64,000 nucleotides of DNA from Pasteurella sp049670895 (GTDB lineage Bacteria; Pseudomonadota; Gammaproteobacteria; Enterobacterales; Pasteurellaceae), in assembly GCF_049670895.1 (NCBI RefSeq), contig NZ_CP187170.1. One strand, 5' to 3'. The notes beneath the pieces were generated by a model that ran no database searches, was not told where the DNA came from, and saw only the letters and a program-made list of their open reading frames with translations. Shown here piece by piece: positions 37,526 to 45,339 of the stretch. The position numbers and the translations under genes are program-made. The stretch's first letter is position 1, and each line of letters starts with the position of its first letter.

Positions 37526-37693
37526 ATGCCGAAATATGCAGTGAGATTGTATTGCTTAGTCGAAATGACAGTGAATGCAGATAACATTGAAGATGTGACC
37601 AATCGTGTATGCGATTTAAACCAATTTGACATCAATCAACTGCCACACGTTATTAGTGAGATTGATGACGTAGTCGAAGTGGAGGAAATGTAA
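37526..37693 (+). CDS. Hypothetical 55-residue acidic protein
   Basis: An ATG at 37526, with AAGGAGG just before it, encodes 55 residues starting MPKYAVRLYCLVEMTV and rich in Asp and Glu later. It looks like a small ferredoxin-like alpha/beta unit. The stop overlaps the next start (TAATG). No family is recognised. Confidence 0.65.
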   Translation: MPKYAVRLYCLVEMTVNADNIEDVTNRVCDLNQFDINQLPHVISEIDDVVEVEEM

Positions 37694-37902
37694 TGAGTTA
37701 TATTGGTGCAATGCCGTCAGCCTATCGGACTAAACAAGCGGTTTTAGAAGATATTGTTGCAACAATGGATCTGCTTGATTTAGCCAAAGAGCGGCTTATT
37801 GAAAACGATTTACAAGAAAGTAGCAGATTACTACGCATAGCTGTATCTGATATGCAAAAACAAGAACGAATAATTAAGCTATTAAATCAGGAGCAAAAAT
37901 GA
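37693..37902 (+). CDS. Hypothetical helical protein
   Basis: This 69-residue protein is helical and charged (LEDIVATMDLLDLAKERLIEND) and may form a coiled coil. It begins on the stop of the preceding gene and overlaps the next by 4 nt. No function is recognised. Confidence 0.65.
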   Translation: MSYIGAMPSAYRTKQAVLEDIVATMDLLDLAKERLIENDLQESSRLLRIAVSDMQKQERIIKLLNQEQK

Positions 37903-38282
37903 GTATTTCAAACGAAAAATGGTCTGAAATCGCAAGGAAATTGAGCGAGCTCTGGAATGTTTCATTTTTATATAAAGGTCGTCTTATCGAAGTAAATTGG
38001 AAAATCCATAAAAATAAAATCATATGGTTTGTTTTTATTGATGGTGCAGTAAATTTTTTCTGGTCAAGTAAAGAAAGTGAGATGTTCTATCTTGTTGAAA
38101 AATTCTGGTTTAAACGTTCTCGTAGCCTGTACACACAGAAACAAAGAAAAGAATACAAGGGATTAATAAGCAAAAAGTCATTAGAAAAGAAAATTGGTTA
38201 CTTTCAACCATATTTTACTAGTGTTAGCACATTAGTAAGACAATTTAAAAAAATTGAAGGATTAACCATCAAAGAAGATTAA
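37899..38282 (+). CDS. Hypothetical early protein, 127 residues
   Basis: This basic protein (127 residues) has several Trp and Phe-rich segments (IIWFVFIDGAVNFFW) and a lysine-rich C-terminal half. It is not recognised. Its start overlaps the preceding stop by 4 nt. Codon choice is AT-richer than that of muA and muB, so it may be a later addition to the operon. Confidence 0.6.
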   Translation: MSISNEKWSEIARKLSELWNVSFLYKGRLIEVNWKIHKNKIIWFVFIDGAVNFFWSSKESEMFYLVEKFWFKRSRSLYTQKQRKEYKGLISKKSLEKKIGYFQPYFTSVSTLVRQFKKIEGLTIKED

Positions 38283-38341
38283 AACCCATTTACAGCCCAT
38301 TTATAACCAAGTGGGCTGAATAATGTGTTTTAGGAGCAATT

Positions 38342-38872
38342 ATGAAAAAAAACCTTATTCAACTGATTAAGATTGGACAAAAACAGATCGGTATGCAGGA
38401 TGATGATTATCGTGCAATGTTGAAACGTTTAACAAATAAAGACAGCTCAACAAAGTGCAGTGTGCCTGACTTACACAAAGTAATCCACGAGTTAAAGCAA
38501 AAAGGGGCGGATATTCACGCTGGTGTGAGCTATAAAAAGCAAAAAACAACAGTAAAACCGAAAAGTGCGATTACAGCCAAACTCTATGCAGTGTGGCATT
38601 TAATGGCAAAGCACGGTTTTTTACGTGATGAGAGTGAAAAAGCATTAAATGCTTACGCTCGCAAGATGATTAACACAAAAAATAGACATGTTTTAATCTT
38701 AAATGTGGGTGCATTAGATAATTATGATGCCAGTCGTTTGGTTGAGATGCTAAAGAAATGGCACAAGCGTTTGATGGTGGCTGAACTTGAAAAGCAAGGC
38801 AATCAAGTGGATAAAAAAGCGGGTTATAACTCTATTTTAGAATACTATGAAGAAACTATTTTTAATGCTTAA
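38342..38872 (+). CDS. gemA: Regulatory protein GemA (Mu gp16 family)
   Basis: This 176-residue protein matches the GemA/DUF1018 family. LIQLIKIGQKQIGMQDDDYRAML is the hallmark N-terminus, with DESEKALNAYARKM in the C-terminal half. In Mu, GemA changes host gene expression and DNA supercoiling early in infection. AGGAG lies before the ATG. It is the last early gene before the activator. Confidence 0.9.
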   Translation: MKKNLIQLIKIGQKQIGMQDDDYRAMLKRLTNKDSSTKCSVPDLHKVIHELKQKGADIHAGVSYKKQKTTVKPKSAITAKLYAVWHLMAKHGFLRDESEKALNAYARKMINTKNRHVLILNVGALDNYDASRLVEMLKKWHKRLMVAELEKQGNQVDKKAGYNSILEYYEETIFNA

Positions 38873-38963
38873 AAATGACGTTTTTTATAGTTAATTCAAT
38901 GGATTAAAAGAAAATAAATTAAAACCCTCCAAAAATTTTTTACCTTTCTTAAATCCTACTCTC

Positions 38964-38996
38964 TATAATTCCCCTATTTAGATTAAATAAATAGGG
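38964..38996 (+). promoter_or_regulatory. Promoter and dyad upstream of the Mor/C activator
   Basis: A perfect -10 (TATAAT, 38964-38969) is followed by an inverted repeat CCCTATTTA / TAAATAGGG (38972-38980, 38988-38996) just before the activator gene. The dyad lies where a transcription start is expected, so it may be an operator. No strong -35 is visible, which fits a regulated promoter. Confidence 0.5.
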
Positions 38997-39002
38997 AGTT
39001 AG

Positions 39003-39431
39003 ATGAACAAACAAGATGACTTATTTGCGAATGATCACTCTATTGTTGGTCAATTGTTTGATAACTTAGATAATATTCCTGAGGCTGAAATCTTTCACAA
39101 ATGGCCACGCACATTAACCGAAATGATTGAGCTAATGACCTCTGAATTAGTCCGCCAGGGCGAAACAAAAGAGGAAGCGCAAAAGAAAGCATCAAAATTA
39201 ACAGGATTGCTTGCCTATTATTTTGGCGGCCAGTCTTTTTATTTACCAACAGGCACGGTTTTACAAGATGCCTTGCGTAATGTGCAAATTTATAATGAAT
39301 TTAAAGGCAACAACGTGCCTGATTTAGTTAAAAAATATAATCTCTCTGAATCTCACATTTATGCAATTATCCGAGAGCAACGCACATTAAGCAGAAAACG
39401 CTATCAACGAGATTTATTTGAAGTGGCTTAA
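39003..39431 (+). CDS. mor: Mor/C-family transcription activator
   Basis: This 142-residue protein is a Mor/C-type activator. The dimerisation helices (ELMTSELVRQGETKEEAQKKA and GLLAYYFGGQSFYLP) and the C-terminal HTH (VPDLVKKYNLSESHIYAIIREQR) are clear. Mu has two such proteins, Mor for the middle promoter and C for late promoters; only one is seen here, so it likely turns on late genes directly. The candidate binding sites at 39434 and 47653 lie upstream of lysin and gene I. Confidence 0.93.
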   Translation: MNKQDDLFANDHSIVGQLFDNLDNIPEAEIFHKWPRTLTEMIELMTSELVRQGETKEEAQKKASKLTGLLAYYFGGQSFYLPTGTVLQDALRNVQIYNEFKGNNVPDLVKKYNLSESHIYAIIREQRTLSRKRYQRDLFEVA

Positions 39432-39433
39432 AT

Positions 39434-39458
39434 CTTGTTTGAAACTTCACAAACTCAC
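39434..39458 (+). promoter_or_regulatory. Candidate late-activator site upstream of the lysin gene (Plys)
   Basis: A 25-bp segment with dyad GTTTG-N8-CAAAC at its core (39437-39454) is repeated with one mismatch at 47653-47677. The two sites lie where Mu has Plys and PI. The -10 is not certain (TTAATT at about 39466 is a candidate). Confidence 0.65.
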
Positions 39459-39512
39459 TTCTTTTCTTAATTCCTTAAACTCTCTTTAAATCAGTATTAA
39501 AGGGAGTTTTTT

Positions 39513-40016
39513 ATGTTTCCTATCTTAAAAATTGTAGTCCATTGTTCTGCAACACAGAACGGCAAATCACTTGCAACTAAAACGCAAACCGCAGCACAAG
39601 TTATTGACGGCTGGCACAAGCAACGTGGCTATTCTCGCATTGGTTATCATTATGTGATTGACGTGGACGGCACGCTCGAAACAGGTCGCAAAGTGGGCGA
39701 AATGGGTGCACACGTTAAGGGACACAACAAGCAAAGCATTGGCATTTGCTTAGTGGGTGGAATTACCAAAGACGGTAAAAATCACGGTGAGTACACTGCC
39801 GCACAGTGGAAAACATTGCACAAGCTATTGCGTGAATTGGAAAGCCAACACCCTCAAGCCAAAATCTATGGTCATCGTGATTTATCCCCTGATTTAAATG
39901 GCGACGGCACCATTACCCCGAATGAGTGGGTAAAAGATTGCCCTTGCTTTGATGTTTGGGAATGGCTCGACAGTGAGCAAGTGATTAATTATGAACATTT
40001 GTTTGAGGGTGAATAA
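39513..40016 (+). CDS. Endolysin, N-acetylmuramoyl-L-alanine amidase with EF-hand-like loop
   Basis: This 167-residue protein is a T7-lysozyme-like zinc amidase (Amidase_2). Likely zinc ligands are H of IVVHCSAT, H of GHRDL and C of KDCPCF, and the catalytic tyrosine is in RIGYHYVI. It cuts the bond between muramic acid and the stem peptide at lysis. Residues 127-138 (DLNGDGTITPNE) fit the canonical EF-hand calcium loop at every fixed position, between two of the zinc ligands. There is no signal peptide, so release depends on a holin. GGGAG precedes the ATG. Confidence 0.93.
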   Translation: MFPILKIVVHCSATQNGKSLATKTQTAAQVIDGWHKQRGYSRIGYHYVIDVDGTLETGRKVGEMGAHVKGHNKQSIGICLVGGITKDGKNHGEYTAAQWKTLHKLLRELESQHPQAKIYGHRDLSPDLNGDGTITPNEWVKDCPCFDVWEWLDSEQVINYEHLFEGE

Positions 40017-40177
40017 TGAGAAAAACAACAGTAGCTTTGGCAATTGCCGCATTAGGCTTTTCTAATCGAAATCCATTTGAAACACGTTTTTCAGTATCAA
40101 CGCTTTATTCTGAATCGCCACCTAAACCACGTTTAAAGAAAAACCGTTTTAAGCATCACGGAAAGGGGAAAAAATGA
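40016..40177 (+). CDS. Small basic protein of the lysis module
   Basis: An ATG overlapping the amidase stop encodes 53 residues: a short hydrophobic N-terminus (TTVALAIAALGF), then a Pro/Lys/Arg-rich tail (PPKPRLKKNRFKHHGKGKK). The stop overlaps the next ATG by 4 nt. It may be a membrane-associated lysis accessory; function is unknown. Confidence 0.55.
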   Translation: MRKTTVALAIAALGFSNRNPFETRFSVSTLYSESPPKPRLKKNRFKHHGKGKK

Positions 40178-40434
40178 AATTAACAGAACTTATCACAAAC
40201 GACAATGGCAGGCTTTCTACTACGGCTTTTATTCAATTTTTTGGTGCATTGCTCATGGCAATTATTCTCGCCTATTCCGTGTATTTAGACCGCTCAAATG
40301 TTGCTGAGTTATTTATGACGTTCGCCATTTTTTGTGGTGGTGGCGTAGCAACAAAAGGCTTTGCAAACGCTATGCGTGGGCGTGAAAGAAATGAACGACA
40401 ACAAAAAGGAACATTAAATGATGATGAACAATAG
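40174..40434 (+). CDS. DUF2644-like two-span membrane protein, holin candidate
   Basis: This 86-residue protein has two hydrophobic segments (about 18-40 and 46-64) and a charged C-terminal tail (RGRERNERQQKG). It resembles DUF2644 proteins of Haemophilus Mu-like prophages. Its size, topology and place between the endolysin and the spanins make it the best holin candidate. It overlaps both neighbours. Confidence 0.7.
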   Translation: MKLTELITNDNGRLSTTAFIQFFGALLMAIILAYSVYLDRSNVAELFMTFAIFCGGGVATKGFANAMRGRERNERQQKGTLNDDEQ

Positions 40435-40681
40435 CTTATTGCTCGTTGCAGTCGTAATGACAATTATTGCAATTCTAGTCGGTATTGTGCGTTTTCAACA
40501 ACGCAAAATTAAAAAGCAAGAGCAACAAATTCAACAAGAAAAAGCAGATAAAGCACGCTTATCTGTGGAGTTAAAAAATGCAAAAACAAAACAAAACGTG
40601 GAAGAAAACCACCGCACTTTGTCTGCTAGTGATGTTGATGAACGCTTGCAGTCAGCCAATTATTTCCGTAACGACGAGTGA
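40418..40681 (+). CDS. Inner-membrane spanin (Rz-like, DUF2681-like)
   Basis: This 87-residue protein has one N-terminal membrane helix (residues 6-24) and a long coiled coil (QQRKIKKQEQQIQQEKADKA). This is the layout of an inner-membrane spanin. The Rz1-like gene is nested in its second half in another frame. Together they would join inner and outer membranes at lysis. An uptake signal lies in the overlap at 40611-40619. Confidence 0.75.
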   Translation: MMMNNSLLLVAVVMTIIAILVGIVRFQQRKIKKQEQQIQQEKADKARLSVELKNAKTKQNVEENHRTLSASDVDERLQSANYFRNDE

Positions 40682-40805
40682 GTGTTCTGCCTTTGGTTTA
40701 ATTTATCCAAGCCGTAAAGACACGGAAGAAACCAAGCGACAAGTGCTCAATCATAACGTGGTGTATGAAAAAGTGTGTAACAAGGAAAAAATAAAAAATG
40801 AGTGA
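40578..40805 (+). CDS. Outer-membrane spanin lipoprotein (Rz1-like), nested in Rz
   Basis: This 75-residue protein starts inside the Rz-like gene in the +1 frame and runs past its end. A hydrophobic segment (TTALCLLVMLMNAC) ends in a cysteine that fits a lipobox loosely, and the mature part has further cysteines. Nested Rz1 genes are a hallmark of spanin pairs. The uptake signal in the overlap codes for TAL in this frame, in the signal peptide. Confidence 0.75.
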   Translation: MQKQNKTWKKTTALCLLVMLMNACSQPIISVTTSECSAFGLIYPSRKDTEETKRQVLNHNVVYEKVCNKEKIKNE

Positions 40806-41001
40806 TATTGCAGATGTAACACAAGAACGTGAAGAGCGAATGATGAATGATTTTTTAAGTCGTATCACTCGAACAGAAAAGCCTGTTGAGGTTTTGGAGC
40901 GTAACTGTATTGATTGTGGTGAAGCTATTCCGTTGCAACGTTTAAGAGCAGTGCCGCATTGTGTGAGATGTGTTTATTGTCAAGGGAATGCAGAGAAATG
41001 A
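40798..41001 (+). CDS. TraR/DksA-type C4 zinc-finger protein
   Basis: This 67-residue protein has a C4 zinc finger (CIDCGEAIP ... CVRCVYCQG) behind a short helix (EREERMMNDFLSRI). This is the TraR/DksA-like family common in Mu-like phages, where it is thought to act on host RNA polymerase. It overlaps its neighbours by 8 and 4 nt. Confidence 0.85.
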   Translation: MSDIADVTQEREERMMNDFLSRITRTEKPVEVLERNCIDCGEAIPLQRLRAVPHCVRCVYCQGNAEK

Positions 41002-41327
41002 TGGAAGTTTTAGAAATCATTAAACAACACTGGGGCATTATTTTAACTATTGCGGGGCTATTGGCCTCTGTATTTTGGTTAAAAATGGATAGTCGTTACG
41101 TCAAAAAAAGTGATTTTTATGAATTACGTAGTGAGTTATCTGAGACAGCACAAAAAGTGGGTGAAATTGAAAATGAAATGCAGCATTTACCCAGTGCAAA
41201 AGATGTCACAGATTTACGTTTAGCGGTTGTTGAAATGAAAGGTGAAACAAAGGAGTTGAGAACGGAAGTCAGAGGATTAACCCACCAAGTTCGCCTATTA
41301 ATTGAAAAGGAAGTAACTAAACAATGA
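40998..41327 (+). CDS. DUF2730 family phage protein (Mu gp25-like)
   Basis: This 109-residue protein has one N-terminal membrane helix (about 11-28) and a coiled-coil C-terminal part (SELSETAQKVGEIENEMQ). It matches DUF2730, found just before the terminase genes in Mu-like phages. The start at 40998 overlaps the zinc-finger gene stop. Function is unknown. Confidence 0.8.
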   Translation: MMEVLEIIKQHWGIILTIAGLLASVFWLKMDSRYVKKSDFYELRSELSETAQKVGEIENEMQHLPSAKDVTDLRLAVVEMKGETKELRTEVRGLTHQVRLLIEKEVTKQ

Positions 41328-41620
41328 AAACAAAAGATATTTTTACTCAAGATCAGCGACTTGTTATTTTACGTTCATTAGCTGATGCAGGCTATGATGC
41401 CAATGAATCAATTTTAGATGATTGCTTGGCATTATACGGGCATAACGTGAGCCGTGATTTAGTGCGTAACCATTTAAATTGGTTAGAAGAGCAAGGGCTT
41501 GTGCATATCGAACGTTTACAAAATGGTTTTATGGTGGCAACCATTACGCAGCGTGGTCTTGATGTGGCAAACGGTGAAGCTTTTGTTGATGGTGTTAAAC
41601 GCCCTCGACCAAAGATTTAA
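41324..41620 (+). CDS. Mu gp26-like winged-helix protein
   Basis: This 98-residue protein has a winged-helix fold (QRLVILRSLADAGYDANESIL, then VSRDLVRNHLNWLEEQGLV and a wing with VATITQRGLDVA). It corresponds to Mu gp26 by position and character. It may regulate or help terminase. It overlaps the DUF2730 gene by 4 nt. Confidence 0.82.
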   Translation: MKTKDIFTQDQRLVILRSLADAGYDANESILDDCLALYGHNVSRDLVRNHLNWLEEQGLVHIERLQNGFMVATITQRGLDVANGEAFVDGVKRPRPKI

Positions 41621-41633
41621 ACGTTTTTTAAAC
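41616..41633 (+). repeat. TTTAAAC pair, 11-bp spacing, before gp27
   Basis: TTTAAAC at 41616 and 41627 spans the gp26 stop and the gap before gp27. Its frame ATTTAAACGNNNTTTAAAC matches the copies at 37249 and 31560. Confidence 0.6.
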
Positions 41634-41653
41634 AAAATTTAAGGAGCGTTTAA

Positions 41654-42223
41654 ATGACCGAAAAAACAACTCGAGGGCGTGCAAGTAAAGTTGATTTATT
41701 ACCCCCGAACATCAAAACTCAGCTCGCAATGATGCTGCGAGATAAGCAATTTTCACAATCTGAAATCTTAGAAGAAATTAACGATTTAATTCGTGATTGT
41801 GGCTTGCCTGAATCCTCACTCTTAAGCAAAACAGGCTTAAACCGTTATGCCAGCAGAATGGAAAAAATGGGGGCAAAAATTCGCAATTCTCGTGAAATTG
41901 CTCAAATTTGGGCAAAACAATTTGGCGAGGCCCCACAATCTGACATTGGCAAAATGTTGATGGAAATTGTGAAAAACATTGCTTTTGAAACCTCGCTGGG
42001 AATGAGTGAAGACGGCACGGCAGATCCGAAATCTATCGCATTGCTTTCTGCCGCTGTACAACGCTTAGAACAAGCGGAAAGTTTAAGTTATAAGCGTGAG
42101 CAAGCGATTCGCAAAGAAGTGGCACAGCAAGCTGCTGATGCGGCAGAAAAGGCGGTGGTACAAGCTGGGTTATCGAAAGAAACCGTGGACAATATCAAAG
42201 CCCAAATTTTAGGAATTGCCTAA
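41654..42223 (+). CDS. Small terminase subunit (Mu gp27, DUF3486)
   Basis: This 189-residue protein matches DUF3486/Mu gp27: RGRASKVDLLPPNIKTQLAMMLRD at the N-terminus and KTGLNRYASRMEKMG later. It would recognise the packaging site near the left end and recruit the large subunit. AAGGAG precedes the ATG; the stop overlaps the next start (TAATG). Confidence 0.9.
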   Translation: MTEKTTRGRASKVDLLPPNIKTQLAMMLRDKQFSQSEILEEINDLIRDCGLPESSLLSKTGLNRYASRMEKMGAKIRNSREIAQIWAKQFGEAPQSDIGKMLMEIVKNIAFETSLGMSEDGTADPKSIALLSAAVQRLEQAESLSYKREQAIRKEVAQQAADAAEKAVVQAGLSKETVDNIKAQILGIA

Positions 42224-43764
42224 TGCAAACACGATTACCTGATTTTATTCCCTTTGATCCAAATGAATTATTGCTCGGCTATCAGAAACGCTGGATTGCA
42301 GACGATAGCCAGCTAAAAATCGCCGAAAAATCACGCCGTACGGGTTTAACTTGGGCGGAAGCAGCAGATGATGTGTTGATAGCAAGCAGAGCCAAATCAG
42401 AAGGTGGCTCTGATGTTTTTTATATTGGCTCAAATAAAGAAATGGCACGAGAGTTTATTGATGCCTGTGCAATGTGGGCAGTCAAATTCAATCGAGCTAC
42501 TGGCGAAATCCAAGAAGAAGTTTTTCAAGATGAAGACAAGGATATTCTCACTTATGTGATTTATTTTGCCAGTGGCTACAAAATCAAAGCCCTTTCAAGT
42601 AACCCAAAGAACTTGCGTGGTATGCAAGGGGTTGTGTGTATTGATGAGGCAGCTTTCCACGAGAAGTTAGCGGAAGTGTTAAAAGCGGCGTTAGCTCTCA
42701 CAATGTGGGGTGCAAAAGTGCGGTTAATTTCAACACACAATGGCGTGAGCAACCTATTCAATCAGCTGATTCAAGACAGCCGAGCAGGACGTAAAAGCTA
42801 TTCCGTGCATACGATTACCCTTGATGATGCGTGCCGTGAGGGGTTATATCAACGCATTTGCCAAGTCAGCAAAAAACCGTGGTCGCCTGCGTTAGAAGAT
42901 GCTTGGAAAAAAGGCTTATTGCGAGAAACGGCTACGGAAGAAGATGCGTTAGAAGAATATTTTTGCGTGCCTAAACAAAGCTCTGGCGGTTATATCCCTC
43001 GCCCACTAGTAGATCGTGCAGCAGAGCGTTCAAAAGTCAAATTAGCGTTTGAATGTGATGCTAAATTTATGACGTGGACGGAGGAAGAGCGAGAAGTAAC
43101 AACCCTTGAATGGCTACTCAAAGACGTATTACCTCACCTAGAAAACCTCAATAAAGACTACCGCCACAGTTTTGGCGTGGACTTTGCACGCACGGGCGAC
43201 TTGAGTGTATTTGCGGTGTGTGCTTGTTTGCCGAATACCGCTCGCCACATTGAAATCACCCTTGAAATTCGCAATTGCCCTTATAACCAACAACGGCAAA
43301 TTATGTTGTTCGTACTTAAAAATATGCCGAGATTTATTGGTGCGGCATTTGATGCTACTGGGAATGGTGGTTATTTAGCGGAGGCGGCATTAATTCGCTA
43401 CGGTGCATCCATGGTGGAAACCGTACAACTTAATGACAAGTGGTATCGAGAATGGATGCCAAAATATAAAGCACTGTATGAGGCGGACTTAATTCGTATT
43501 CCACAAGATGAAGAAATTGTTTTAGACCAAGGGCATATTGTAGTGATTAACGGTGTGCCGAAAATTGATAAAAATCGTTCACAAGGTAAGTCTGGAAAAC
43601 GACACGGGGACAGTGCGGTGGCGTATTGTATGGCGGTGCGAGCAAGTTATATGACGGGTGGTGAGATTGAGTTTACTCCGCTTCCTGGTCGTCACGATAC
43701 GAAATCCAATACAGAATTGGACGATTTACCAAGCCAGTACCTCTCGAATTGGGAAGGAGTTTAA
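42223..43764 (+). CDS. Large terminase subunit (Mu gp28)
   Basis: This 513-residue protein is the packaging motor. EKSRRTGLTWAEA is the ATP-binding region, VVCIDEAAF the Walker B motif, and the nuclease part begins at FGVDFARTGDLSVFAV with the acid residues expected of an RNase H-like fold. It cuts and packages DNA headful-wise from a host-flanked left end, as in Mu. An uptake signal lies at 42716-42724. Confidence 0.95.
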   Translation: MQTRLPDFIPFDPNELLLGYQKRWIADDSQLKIAEKSRRTGLTWAEAADDVLIASRAKSEGGSDVFYIGSNKEMAREFIDACAMWAVKFNRATGEIQEEVFQDEDKDILTYVIYFASGYKIKALSSNPKNLRGMQGVVCIDEAAFHEKLAEVLKAALALTMWGAKVRLISTHNGVSNLFNQLIQDSRAGRKSYSVHTITLDDACREGLYQRICQVSKKPWSPALEDAWKKGLLRETATEEDALEEYFCVPKQSSGGYIPRPLVDRAAERSKVKLAFECDAKFMTWTEEEREVTTLEWLLKDVLPHLENLNKDYRHSFGVDFARTGDLSVFAVCACLPNTARHIEITLEIRNCPYNQQRQIMLFVLKNMPRFIGAAFDATGNGGYLAEAALIRYGASMVETVQLNDKWYREWMPKYKALYEADLIRIPQDEEIVLDQGHIVVINGVPKIDKNRSQGKSGKRHGDSAVAYCMAVRASYMTGGEIEFTPLPGRHDTKSNTELDDLPSQYLSNWEGV

Positions 43765-43770
43765 TAAGAT

Positions 43771-45339
43771 ATGAGCAGAATTTTAGATATTCACGGCAAT
43801 CCATTTAAGTTTAATGACGAAATACAAACGGAAAATGACAGTCGTTTAGCAATGCTGAATAAGCATTATTCAGAACACCCTGTTTCAGGGCTGTCGCCTA
43901 TGCGTGCAGCTCAAATTTTAAGAGCGGCCGAAATGGGTGATTTAGTGGCTCAGGCCGAGCTTGCGGAAGATATGGAAGAAAAAGATGCCCATTTGCAATC
44001 AGAGCTGGGTAAACGTCGTTCTGCTTTGCTTACGGTAGATTGGCAAATTCAACCGCCCGTCAATGCCAGTGCTGCAGAAATCCGTGATGCAGAAATGTTA
44101 GAAGAAATCTTGCGTGATGCCACTTGGTTTGATGATTGTATTTTTGACACCACCGATGCCATTTTAAAGGGCTTTAGTTGTCAGGAAATTGAGTGGGAGC
44201 CGAATTTAATTGGTGGGTTAAAACTGATTCGTAATGTTCAATGGCGTGATCCAGCTTGGTTTATGACACCAAGCGAACAACGCTACAGCTTACGTTTGCG
44301 TGATGGCTCAGTTACAGGTATTGAGCTACAGAAATTTGGCTGGATTACACATATTGCGAAAGCAAAAACTGGTTATCTTTCTCGCATTGGTTTAGTGCGT
44401 ACATTAGTTTGGCCGTTTCTTTATAAAAACTATTCAGCACGAGATTTTGCTGAATTTTTGGAGATTTATGGCTTACCTATGCGATTGGGTAAATATCCCG
44501 AAGGTGCAACACCAACAGAAAAGAACACGCTATTACGTGCGGTGATGAGCATTGGGCATAATGCAGGTGGGATCATTCCACGAGGAATGGAAATTGAGTT
44601 TCAGAATGCTGCAAATGGTGATTCTAGTTCATTTATGGCAATGATTGAGTGGGCGGAAAAATCCATGTCTAAAGCTATTTTAGGCGGGACATTAACATCA
44701 CAAGCAGACGGTGCAACATCCACTAATGCATTAGGTAACGTACATAATGAAGTGCGAACAGAATTGCGTGATACGGATTTAAAACGCCTACAAAACACCC
44801 TCACACGTGATCTTATTTATCCACTTTACGCATTAAACTGCAAGTCATTTAATGATGCACGTCGTATTCCACGTTTAGAATTTGATGTGTCCGAAAGTGA
44901 AGACATTAATAGCTTTGCGGAGGGATTAAATAAGCTAGTCGATATTGGTTTTAGAATCCCTGCACAGTGGGCACACGATAAATTACAAGTGCCGATTGCA
45001 TCTGATGATGAGCCAATTTTAGAGCGTAAAACAGTTGCAGAGCCGACCGCACTTTTATCAGCACAACACAAGCCAAAACAGAAAATAGCGGTGTTAAGTG
45101 CCACTCGTGATCCTGATGATTTACTTGATGAGTTAGAACCCACACCTGAGCAATATCAAGAAGTCATTGACCCAATGCTCAAACCTGTGGTTGAAGCATT
45201 GCAAACAGGCGGTTATGAACTTGCACAAGAGCGTATTGCGACACTTTATGCGGATTTAGATGATAGTGCTTTTGAACAGTTGCTTACTCGTGCGATTTTT
45301 GTCAGTGATTTATTGGGGCGGTTAAATGGCGGACGTTAA
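43771..45339 (+). CDS. Portal protein (Mu gp29, DUF935)
   Basis: This 522-residue protein is the portal, matching DUF935 (MRAAQILRAAEMGDLVAQAELAEDMEEKD-type N-terminus, EIYGLPMRLGKYPEGAT, SKAILGGTLTSQAD). It forms the ring through which DNA enters and to which the tail attaches. Two ALLSA/AVLSA motifs near residues 426 and 439 resemble repeats in the gene I protein. An uptake signal (45046-45054) codes for the first of these. It overlaps gp30 by 14 nt. Confidence 0.93.
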   Translation: MSRILDIHGNPFKFNDEIQTENDSRLAMLNKHYSEHPVSGLSPMRAAQILRAAEMGDLVAQAELAEDMEEKDAHLQSELGKRRSALLTVDWQIQPPVNASAAEIRDAEMLEEILRDATWFDDCIFDTTDAILKGFSCQEIEWEPNLIGGLKLIRNVQWRDPAWFMTPSEQRYSLRLRDGSVTGIELQKFGWITHIAKAKTGYLSRIGLVRTLVWPFLYKNYSARDFAEFLEIYGLPMRLGKYPEGATPTEKNTLLRAVMSIGHNAGGIIPRGMEIEFQNAANGDSSSFMAMIEWAEKSMSKAILGGTLTSQADGATSTNALGNVHNEVRTELRDTDLKRLQNTLTRDLIYPLYALNCKSFNDARRIPRLEFDVSESEDINSFAEGLNKLVDIGFRIPAQWAHDKLQVPIASDDEPILERKTVAEPTALLSAQHKPKQKIAVLSATRDPDDLLDELEPTPEQYQEVIDPMLKPVVEALQTGGYELAQERIATLYADLDDSAFEQLLTRAIFVSDLLGRLNGGR

